NCBI GenBank assembly: GCA_029881635.1
Contig: JAOUMG010000037.1
Location: 1-9,895 of the forward strand
Direction: 5' to 3'
Source of the DNA: Paracoccaceae bacterium
GTDB lineage: Bacteria; Pseudomonadota; Alphaproteobacteria; Rhodobacterales; Rhodobacteraceae
DNA: 9,895 nucleotides
The notes under the pieces are model-generated. The model saw only the letters and a list, made by a program, of their open reading frames with translations. It did not search any database and was not told where the DNA came from. The translations under genes were made by a program, and so were the position numbers. Shown here piece after piece: positions 1 to 5,605 of the stretch (position 1 is the stretch's first letter; every line of letters begins with the position of its first letter).

Positions 1-304
1 TCTCTTCATGATAGGGCAGCACAAAGCGCATCGGCCAACTGATATGGGGCATCGCCCGCAGCAGCACTTCGCGTTCGATCAGGGCCTTTCGCACCAACCC
101 GATCTCGAAATATTCAAGATACCGCAACCCGCCGTGAAACAGCTTTGTCGAAGATGAGGACGTGGCCTGCGCCAGATCGCCCATCTCGGCAAGCGCCACC
201 ATCAACCCGCGACCGGCCGCATCACGCGCTATGCCGCAGCCATTGATGCCACCGCCAATGACAAAAAGATCAAAATCAGGGGGGCGGATGTCTTCCGAAA
301 CCAC
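1..304 (-). CDS. glpD: Glycerol-3-phosphate dehydrogenase, N-terminal part (runs off left edge)
   Basis: Flavoprotein that oxidises sn-glycerol-3-phosphate to dihydroxyacetone phosphate and passes electrons to the quinone pool at the inner membrane. The visible ~101 residues begin with a short leader, then DFDLFVIGGGINGCGIARDA, the FAD-binding Rossmann GxGxxG signature. The typical GlpD segments TSSSSTKLFHGGLRYLE and LIEREVLLRAMPHI follow. I chose the GTG at 304-302 because it gives the natural short leader before the Rossmann fold and has AAGGA 8-9 nt upstream; no ATG precedes the Rossmann fold nearby in this frame. The C-terminal catalytic part is outside the window. The gene is divergent from a DeoR-family regulator across 136 bp that contain a promoter and operator-like repeats, the classical GlpR-controlled arrangement. 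The family call is very secure; regulation is inferred. Confidence 0.95.
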   Translation of the reverse strand, partial: MVSEDIRPPDFDLFVIGGGINGCGIARDAAGRGLMVALAEMGDLAQATSSSSTKLFHGGLRYLEYFEIGLVRKALIEREVLLRAMPHISWPMRFVLPYHEE

Positions 305-333
305 GGGGTATATTCCTTGCAGACTGCCAGCCG

Positions 334-363
334 GTTATGGCGAATTAATGCGCGAATTGTCAA
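334..363 (-). promoter_or_regulatory. Putative sigma70-type promoter of glpD
   Basis: Read on the minus strand there is a perfect TTGACA (-35) at 363-358, an 18-nt spacer, and CATAAC (-10, 4 of 6 consensus) at 339-334, about 30 nt before the glpD GTG. The two AATTCGC repeats lie within or at the edge of the spacer, where a bound repressor would block RNA polymerase. The elements are seen; activity is inferred. Confidence 0.6.
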
Positions 364-389
364 ATTTTATCTTCGTTTTTGTTCGTTTT
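340..389. promoter_or_regulatory. Candidate GlpR operator array (four TTCG/CGAA half-sites)
   Basis: Plus strand: GCGAATT at 340-346 and 352-358 (12-bp period), then TTCGTTTT at 372-379 and 382-389 (10-bp period, one helical turn). The TTCG core, inverted as CGAA on one side, agrees with the half-site core known for DeoR-family GlpR operators. The left pair sits in the glpD promoter spacer and the right pair lies just upstream of its -35, between the two divergent genes. Binding could therefore repress glpD and also affect glpR. Repeats are seen; the identity of the regulator is inferred from the neighbouring gene. Confidence 0.5.
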
Positions 390-440
390 GGCTGGCCAAC
401 CACCACGACTTTGCTAGATTAGACCGATCAGGAGGAGCCC

Positions 441-1208
441 TTGGCGTTAAGTTTCCGACAAAGCGAAATTCTGGGGATTGCCCGTGTCGAAGGTCGCGTC
501 GAGGTCGAAGAACTGGCCCGGCGCTTTGGCGTAACGCTCCAGACCATCCGGCGCGATCTGACCGAGCTGGCAGATACCGGTAAACTTGACCGCGTCCATG
601 GCGGCGCCATGCTGCGCGCCGGTGTGGCCAATATCGGCTATGAGGAACGCCGGCTGATGAACGCCGATGCCAAGGCAGCCATCGCCCGCACCTGTGCCGC
701 CGCCATCCCCGAAAACTCTTCGCTTTTTCTTAACATCGGCACGACGACCGAGGCCGTTGCCCGCGCCCTTCTCGACCATCGGAACCTGACCGTCGTGACC
801 AACAACATGAACGTCGCCAACATCCTTGTGGCAAATGAATCTTGTGACGTGATCGTTGCGGGGGGCGTTTTGCGCCGATCTGACGGCGGCTTGGTGGGCG
901 ATCTCACAACCGATGCCATCGGTCATTTCAAGGTGGATTACGCGATCATTGGCACCTCTGCGCTGGATGCCGATGGCGATCTTCTGGATTTTGATTCCCA
1001 AGAGGTCCGCGTCAGCCGGGCCATCCTGCGCCAATCCCGCCAAAGCTATCTGGTCGCCGATGCCTCAAAACTCGGCCGCAGCGCACCAGTGCGCATCGCA
1101 TCGCTCTGCGACATCGATGCAGTATTTACCAACGCCGCGCTGCCAGACGACCTGACGCGCAGATGCAGCGATTGGGGAACAGAAATCCGGCTGCCAAGGT
1201 CACGTTGA
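441..1208 (+). CDS. glpR: DeoR-family transcriptional repressor, probable glycerol-3-phosphate regulon repressor
   Basis: A 255-residue cytoplasmic DNA-binding regulator, the usual DeoR/GlpR length. Residues ~5-57 form the DeoR winged helix-turn-helix, with the recognition stretch VEELARRFGVTLQTIRRDLT followed by the wing motif DRVHGGAML. Residues ~75-235 are the DeoRC sugar-phosphate sensor domain, recognisable from LNIGTTTEAVARAL, VVTNNMNVANIL, VAGGVLRRSDGGLVG and YLVADASKLGRSAPV. The start is a TTG, chosen because GGAGGA lies 6 nt upstream and it begins just before the HTH. The gene is divergent from glpD, so the likely effector is glycerol-3-phosphate and the likely target is glpD and linked glp genes. 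Family is certain; the specific GlpR assignment rests on context. It ends 2 bp from the convergent frmA, leaving no room for a terminator between them. Confidence 0.9.
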   Translation: MALSFRQSEILGIARVEGRVEVEELARRFGVTLQTIRRDLTELADTGKLDRVHGGAMLRAGVANIGYEERRLMNADAKAAIARTCAAAIPENSSLFLNIGTTTEAVARALLDHRNLTVVTNNMNVANILVANESCDVIVAGGVLRRSDGGLVGDLTTDAIGHFKVDYAIIGTSALDADGDLLDFDSQEVRVSRAILRQSRQSYLVADASKLGRSAPVRIASLCDIDAVFTNAALPDDLTRRCSDWGTEIRLPRSR

Positions 1209-1210
1209 CC

Positions 1211-2338
1211 CTAGTAAAGCACCACCGAGCGGATGGATTCCCCGGCATGCATGAGGTCAAAGCCTTTGTTGATCTCATCCAGCTTTAGCGTGTGGGTGAT
1301 CATCGGATCAATCTGGATTTTACCTTCCATGTACCAATCGACAATCTTGGGAACATCCGTCCGCCCCCTTGCCCCGCCAAAGGCCGTGCCCTTCCAGACC
1401 CGCCCGGTAACCAGTTGGAACGGCCGCGTTTCAATCACCGCACCGGCAGGTGCCACACCGATGATGATGGACTGCCCCCATCCCCTGTGGGTGCATTCCA
1501 GCGCGTCGCGCATGACCTTGACGTTGCCGGTGCAGTCAAACGAATAATCCGCCCCGCCAATCTGGTCGAACGGCGTTTTCGTAAGGTTGACGATCTCCTG
1601 CACGACATTTTCGCAATCCTTCGGATTGACGAAATGGGTCATGCCGAACTTTTCGCCCCATTCCTTCTTGTCGTTGTTCAGATCGACCCCGATGATCATA
1701 TCGGCGCCTGCCAGCCGCAACCCCTGGATCACGTTCAGCCCGATACCGCCAAGACCGAAAACCACCGCCTTGGCCCCGATCTCTACCTTGGCGGTGTTGA
1801 TGACGGCACCGATCCCGGTCGTCACTCCGCAGCCGATATAGCAGATCTTGTCAAATGGCGCGTCTTCACGAACCTTCGCCAATGCGATTTCGGGCAGGAC
1901 CGTGTAGTTCGAGAAGGTCGAACAACCCATGTAATGCAGGATCGGGTCGCCATCGAGCGTTGAAAACCGTGACGTGCCGTCGGGCATGACACCCTGGCCC
2001 TGAGTCGCCCGGATCGACGTGCAAAGGTTGGTTTTCTGCGAAAGGCAGGACGGACAGGTCCGGCATTCAGGTGTGTAAAGCGGGATGACGTGGTCGCCCT
2101 TTTTCAGGCTGGTCACACCCGGACCCACATCAACCACCACACCCGCACCTTCATGCCCCAGGATTGCCGGGAATAGCCCTTCCGGGTCCGCGCCTGACAG
2201 GGTGAATTCGTCGGTGTGGCAAATGCCGGTCGCCTTAATCTCAACCAGAACCTCGCCCGCTTTGGGCCCCTCCAGATTGACGTCCATAATCTCAAGCGGT
2301 TTGCCTGCGGCAACAGCGACGGCGGCGCGGGTTTTCAT
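1211..2338 (-). CDS. frmA: S-(hydroxymethyl)glutathione dehydrogenase / class III alcohol dehydrogenase
   Basis: Zinc- and NAD-dependent enzyme (375 aa, full length) that oxidises S-hydroxymethylglutathione, the spontaneous adduct of formaldehyde and glutathione, to S-formylglutathione. It is central to formaldehyde detoxification and methylated-compound oxidation, and family members also reduce S-nitrosoglutathione. Visible residues: catalytic zinc ligands C40, H62 and C170; structural-zinc cysteines C92, C95, C98 and C106; Rossmann motif GLGGIG at 195-200 with acidic D219 for NAD. The class III hallmarks SGADPEG and [17 protein letters not shown] (anionic Arg pocket for glutathione) are present. 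Start ATG has GGAGGAG a few nt upstream. It stands alone here with no S-formylglutathione hydrolase beside it. It converges on glpR with a 2-bp gap. Known in Rhodobacter as adhI, elsewhere as frmA, flhA or adhC. Confidence 0.96.
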   Translation of the reverse strand: MKTRAAVAVAAGKPLEIMDVNLEGPKAGEVLVEIKATGICHTDEFTLSGADPEGLFPAILGHEGAGVVVDVGPGVTSLKKGDHVIPLYTPECRTCPSCLSQKTNLCTSIRATQGQGVMPDGTSRFSTLDGDPILHYMGCSTFSNYTVLPEIALAKVREDAPFDKICYIGCGVTTGIGAVINTAKVEIGAKAVVFGLGGIGLNVIQGLRLAGADMIIGVDLNNDKKEWGEKFGMTHFVNPKDCENVVQEIVNLTKTPFDQIGGADYSFDCTGNVKVMRDALECTHRGWGQSIIIGVAPAGAVIETRPFQLVTGRVWKGTAFGGARGRTDVPKIVDWYMEGKIQIDPMITHTLKLDEINKGFDLMHAGESIRSVVLY

Positions 2339-2397
2339 TGTGGTCTCCTCCGGTTCACTTTTGCCGAAGCTTCGTCGAAAGCCTTCCCCAAGGCAAG

Positions 2398-2426
2398 AGA
2401 TGAGCGGGAGAAATTAGGGCGCGCAA
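2398..2426 (-). promoter_or_regulatory. Weak candidate promoter of frmA
   Basis: On the minus strand TTGCGC (2426-2421) is followed after 17 nt by TCATCT (2403-2398), each matching about 4 of 6 consensus positions, 60 nt before the frmA ATG. It is listed because spacing is ideal and the palindrome at 2436-2450 lies just upstream. The match alone is weak. Confidence 0.25.
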
Positions 2427-2435
2427 GGGGTATTT

Positions 2436-2450
2436 GCCCGATGATCGGGC
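2436..2450. repeat. 15-nt perfect palindrome upstream of frmA, possible operator
   Basis: GCCCGATGATCGGGC is a 7-bp inverted repeat around a single central G. It lies about 100 nt upstream of the frmA start and about 10 bp upstream of the candidate -35, a position suited to an activator. It is not followed by a T-tract on either strand, so a terminator is unlikely. The bound factor is unknown. Confidence 0.4.
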
Positions 2451-2479
2451 GTTCTGGTGAAAGCTGATCAGGGATTCTG

Positions 2480-2495
2480 TCAGATGAAAATCTGA
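2480..2495. repeat. Small inverted repeat TCAGAT-GAAA-ATCTGA
   Basis: Six-bp perfect stem with a 4-nt loop, lying between the frmA leader and the operon terminator. It has no T-tract. It could be a second stem in the 3' end of the frmA leader or of the operon's read-through RNA; no function is assigned. Confidence 0.3.
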
Positions 2496-2508
2496 ATGCC
2501 CCAAAAAG

Positions 2509-2536
2509 AAAAAGCCCCGCCAAGGCGGGGCTTTTT
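2509..2536 (-). terminator. Intrinsic terminator of the kinase/FHA/PP2C/LysM operon
   Basis: AAAAAGCCCCGCC at 2509-2521 pairs with GGCGGGGCTTTTT at 2524-2536, giving a G+C core of 7-8 bp with a tiny loop (effectively CAAG). Downstream on the minus strand the T-tract is TTTTT-C-TTTTT (2513-2503), so it terminates transcription arriving from the 2582-7801 operon 45 nt after the last stop codon. The plus-strand side also carries five Ts, so it may work in both directions, but no plus-strand gene feeds into it. Confidence 0.9.
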
Positions 2537-2581
2537 GGTTCTGCATTACCCAAGAGGCAGGGCAATCATGATCCCATAAGA

Positions 2582-3550
2582 TCAGTTTGTCTGCGTCAGG
2601 TTGTGGTATTCGGCAAGGCCTGCGGCCACGATGTCATACCATTCGCCGGACTCGCGCATTTCGTTCAGACCGCGGTTCAGCATCGCGATGTAAACACGGC
2701 CACGCGGGTTGGCCTTATGCGTGACAAAGCGCATGGTCAGCAGCTTTGACAGGTTCGGGTTCTGAACAACTTCCTTATAGGTCAGACCCATTTTGTTCAT
2801 AGCACCCTGGGCTGTTTCCATCTCCATCCCGGCCACATCAGCGGTACCGTTCATCAGAGCTTCAAAACAGGCCGTAGCGGTTTGCGGGTGAACCATTTCG
2901 ATTTTCGGGGGGGCCAGACCTTCTTCTTCAAGGTCATGGGTGAACGTGCCTTCCAGACGGCAAACACGGGCACCTTCGTAATCCGAAAACTTCTGGGCGT
3001 TGGCGAACTTGTTGCCCGGAACTGAAAAGTAGCCGATCACGGATTCATAAACCGGAACGGTGAAGTCAAGTTCGGTACAACGGCGCACCGACGCTTCGGA
3101 AAGCAGTTCAAGCTTGGTGCAATCAGGAATGTACCAGGCGATCGACACGTCGAACGCGCCGCTTGGCAACAGGGTTTCGGTGTGCGAACCCCAGTCATTC
3201 ACAAACGAGACTTTGTAGTCACGGTTGTTTTCGCCCCGGTGCAGCGAGGTTGTCGCCAGACGCACCATGAAGCCCTGACCAGACAGTTTTTCGCCTGCAA
3301 AGGGTTCCCAGCCACCACCGGTCACCAGTTTGAGCGGGGGTTCATAGGATGTAGGTACGCCAAGATTTTCGTGGGCCTTTTCGTCCAGCGCGACCTGTTC
3401 CTGAAGGTCCAACGAATCCTTCGTCAGACGACCGTCTTCGCACGGGATGTGCAGGATGGTACCTTCCTCAAAACCATTGGGGTTGGCCCCGATGATGTTG
3501 CGGTTGGCGTTAAAGATCATCTGATAGTCATAGGTGCCATAGGCGGCCAT
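2582..3550 (-). CDS. LysM plus periplasmic-binding-protein-like (SBP_bac_3) protein, start disrupted or non-standard
   Basis: Last gene of the operon, 322 residues from the first ATG. Residues ~1-36 (GTYDYQMIFNANRNII ... GTILHIP) are the second half of a LysM domain; the first half is encoded immediately upstream (see 3551-3595). Residues ~73-315 resemble the type II periplasmic binding fold of amino-acid ABC transporters: KLVTGGGWEPFAGEKLSGQG near the start, SGAFDVSIAWYIPD, LDFTVPVYESVIGYF, FEALMNGTADVAG, and a C-terminal helix GLNEMRESGEWYDIVAAGLA. No signal peptide or lipobox is visible in what can be translated. No ABC permease or ATPase gene is adjacent, so a ligand-sensing role in the kinase operon is more likely than transport; that is inference. 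The ATG at 3550 has no evident Shine-Dalgarno sequence. It could be a damaged gene, a sequence error, or a protein with an unusual start. Confidence 0.75.
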   Translation of the reverse strand: MAAYGTYDYQMIFNANRNIIGANPNGFEEGTILHIPCEDGRLTKDSLDLQEQVALDEKAHENLGVPTSYEPPLKLVTGGGWEPFAGEKLSGQGFMVRLATTSLHRGENNRDYKVSFVNDWGSHTETLLPSGAFDVSIAWYIPDCTKLELLSEASVRRCTELDFTVPVYESVIGYFSVPGNKFANAQKFSDYEGARVCRLEGTFTHDLEEEGLAPPKIEMVHPQTATACFEALMNGTADVAGMEMETAQGAMNKMGLTYKEVVQNPNLSKLLTMRFVTHKANPRGRVYIAMLNRGLNEMRESGEWYDIVAAGLAEYHNLTQTN

Positions 3551-3595
3551 GGCGATAGAACCAAGGCTGTCGCCAGCTTTGACGCTATAATCAGT
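3551..3595 (-). other. Untranslated-looking first half of the LysM domain
   Basis: In frame with the following gene, these 15 codons read TDYSVKAGDSLGSIA, the canonical YxVxxGDSLxxIA opening of a LysM domain. There is no ATG, GTG, TTG or CTG in this stretch. One codon further upstream comes an in-frame TGA (3601-3599), then another stop a few codons earlier. The intact motif shows the ancestral reading frame began at or before 3595; the start has been lost, shifted or misread. Confidence 0.7.
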
Positions 3596-3632
3596 GGATC
3601 AAAATTAGTTAATCGCCAATCGTTCCAACAAA

Positions 3633-4400
3633 TTACTTCACCTTGATGACAGCGAAAGAGATATTGTCCTGATCAGGGTCATTCAGGTCCTCGACCGCTT
3701 GCAGCAACGCATCGACAAGTTCGCTGCTTTTCGCGTCGCGATGCTTTTTGACGATTTCCTGAATTTCTTCATTGCTGAGAAATTGCAGGCCGTCGCTCGA
3801 CACGATGACGATGTTTCCGGACTGAAGTTTGACCGGCGGTTTGTTGTAGTCGATCTTGGCGATATCGGTGCCCATCAGCACAGATGTCAGGCAGTTGCGA
3901 TCCGGGTGGTGACGGCCGGTTTCGGCATCCAGCATTCCGGATTTGACCATCATGTCGATCTGTGGCGCCATCGAATGGTCTTCGTTGATCTGGCGCAGGT
4001 TTTCACCGTCAAAGAGGAACAGGGGTGAGTCGCCGACCGAAATCCAATAAAGATGACCATTGGCTAGAACCGGCGCCAAAAGCGTCGTTCCCATTCCCGC
4101 CACGTCACGGTTGCGCGACACATAAGACGCTATGGACGCGTTGGCCGCGAAGGTTGCTTCGCGCAGTATTTCGGGAATACCCGCATCTTCATAGGGGCCG
4201 TCATATAGACGTTCTTTCAGGATGTCCGCGAACTCGGACACCACGATCCGGCTGGCGATATCGCCCGCTTCGTGGCCGCCCATACCATCCGCCAGCACAA
4301 CAAACCCAGGCCCATCATGTTCCTGAAAGTCGATCGCGACGGCATCTTCCTGATAGTCTCGCCGACCTTTGCTGGCGGCTGCGGCAATATCGTACATCAT
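3633..4400 (-). CDS. PP2C-family serine/threonine protein phosphatase
   Basis: Metal-dependent (Mn/Mg) phosphatase of 255 residues that removes phosphate from Ser/Thr; the size is that of a bare bacterial PP2C domain (PstP/Stp type without membrane anchor), so cytoplasmic. Motifs: RRDYQED at 13-19 with D19, VVLADGMGGHEAGD with metal ligands D38/G39, GMGTTL, ISVGDSPLF, VSSDGLQFL, and the terminal DQDNISFAVI whose D245 is the conserved metal ligand. It follows the FHA gene after an 11-14 nt gap. GAGGAG at 4409-4404 overlaps the end of that gap; the second ATG (4397) is spaced better (6 nt) than the first (4400, 3 nt), so the protein may begin MYDIAAAA. It probably reverses phosphorylation by the kinase of the same operon. 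Family certain; substrate inferred. Confidence 0.95.
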   Translation of the reverse strand: MMYDIAAAASKGRRDYQEDAVAIDFQEHDGPGFVVLADGMGGHEAGDIASRIVVSEFADILKERLYDGPYEDAGIPEILREATFAANASIASYVSRNRDVAGMGTTLLAPVLANGHLYWISVGDSPLFLFDGENLRQINEDHSMAPQIDMMVKSGMLDAETGRHHPDRNCLTSVLMGTDIAKIDYNKPPVKLQSGNIVIVSSDGLQFLSNEEIQEIVKKHRDAKSSELVDALLQAVEDLNDPDQDNISFAVIKVK

Positions 4401-4411
4401 CCGCTCCTCAC

Positions 4412-5482
4412 TCAGTTCTGGTCATTCCATTGAAAATCCGCGCCGCAGAATGCGACAAGGACAAGTGTGGTTTCGCCGATGCGGATACGGTCGCCATCCT
4501 CCAGCGGTTCGGTGCTGAGAACGGGCTTACCGTTCAGGCGGACAATGTTCGATTTGCCGCCATGACCCAGGAAAAATTTGCGTTCTTCATCATCATAGGC
4601 GATCGCTGCGTGGTTGCTGCGCGAAATTCCGTTGTCGCCAAAATTCAGCTGCACAGCCTGATCATCGCCGCGCCCGATCTGGGATACACCGGCCTGAAGC
4701 GTAAAGCTGCCGCCACGGCCCGGCCCGTCAACGATGACGATCCAGCCGACAGGGAACATGACATTGTTGCCTGCTGTTGTGTCGCGCGCCCTTTCAAATA
4801 CATCTTCGATGCGCCCATCGGAACGCTCAAAGCCAAGAAATGTCGTCTTGACGCGGCTGCTGCGACGCGCGGGCGCCTCTTCGACCGCAGCCGCCGGCGT
4901 AACGGCTGGTTCGACTTTTTCTTCCTTGGCATCCGGGGTTTCAGCGGATGCTAGCGCAGGCTGAAGTTTTAGCGGTTCTGGCGATGGATTTGCCTCGGCA
5001 ACAGGTGTTACCGGCTCGGCTTCTGCCGCCATCTCCACGGTTTCGGTGTCGGTCGCGGACTGTTCTTCGGCTGCAACAGAATCCTCTTCCGGCTCGTCGG
5101 TTCTCGTCAGCCCTTCGGCTGCTGCCAGCTCAGCCTCGAGATCGTCGAGTTCGATGAACTGCATGTCGGACGAAAAGTCTTCGATCACGGCTTCGGTCTC
5201 TGATTCTACTGTATTCTCAGCACTTTCTGCCGCACTCTCATTGGCCGACTGCTCTGCAACTTCTGCTGCAAAATCGGCCAGGTCCTGGCTGCTGATGGTA
5301 TCATTCTCATCCATATGCGGCGCTTCGGCTGCTGGCGGAATGGCTTGCTGGCGTCTCGCAAAAAGGTTGAGAGGCGAAATGAATTTCCGTTTTTCAGGAG
5401 CATGTTCAACATTGCCACCTTCGGCATCCGAATCCCGATCCCTGGTGGTCCAATTTGCCAATGGGCTGTTCTGGTTAGTCAC
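4412..5482 (-). CDS. FHA-domain protein with long acidic disordered N-terminus
   Basis: About 356 residues. The C-terminal ~112 (from ~245) form a forkhead-associated phosphothreonine-binding domain: VGWIVIVDGPGRGGSFTL, SQIGRGDD (conserved Gly-Arg), NGISRSNHAAI (Ser-Arg-xx-His), SNIVRLNGKPV (Asn-Gly) and LEDGDRIRIG. The preceding ~240 residues are rich in Glu, Ala, Ser and Thr with few hydrophobics and no transmembrane segment, hence a flexible linker. Start choice: GTG at 5482 has GAGGG 7 nt upstream; a longer version from GTG at 5533 adds 17 basic residues but lacks a ribosome binding site. It lies between kinase and phosphatase in a tight operon, so it likely reads phosphothreonines made by the kinase, on itself, on the kinase or on a partner. 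FHA call secure; partner inferred. Confidence 0.9.
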   Translation of the reverse strand: MTNQNSPLANWTTRDRDSDAEGGNVEHAPEKRKFISPLNLFARRQQAIPPAAEAPHMDENDTISSQDLADFAAEVAEQSANESAAESAENTVESETEAVIEDFSSDMQFIELDDLEAELAAAEGLTRTDEPEEDSVAAEEQSATDTETVEMAAEAEPVTPVAEANPSPEPLKLQPALASAETPDAKEEKVEPAVTPAAAVEEAPARRSSRVKTTFLGFERSDGRIEDVFERARDTTAGNNVMFPVGWIVIVDGPGRGGSFTLQAGVSQIGRGDDQAVQLNFGDNGISRSNHAAIAYDDEERKFFLGHGGKSNIVRLNGKPVLSTEPLEDGDRIRIGETTLVLVAFCGADFQWNDQN

Positions 5483-5489
5483 GGTTTCA

Positions 5490-5494
5490 CCCTC
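5490..5494 (-). promoter_or_regulatory. Ribosome binding site deciding the FHA-protein start
   Basis: GAGGG on the minus strand, 7 nt before the GTG at 5482-5480. No comparable site precedes the upstream GTG at 5533, which is why the shorter form is preferred. Confidence 0.5.
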
Positions 5495-5605
5495 ATACTT
5501 TCTTGCCTGACGCTTTAATTTCACGCCTGACACGGTCTCATTTCATTTCAGGCTCAATGGCCGCTTCCGAATACTCATCCGAACACACTCTCTGGACATG
5601 ACTTG

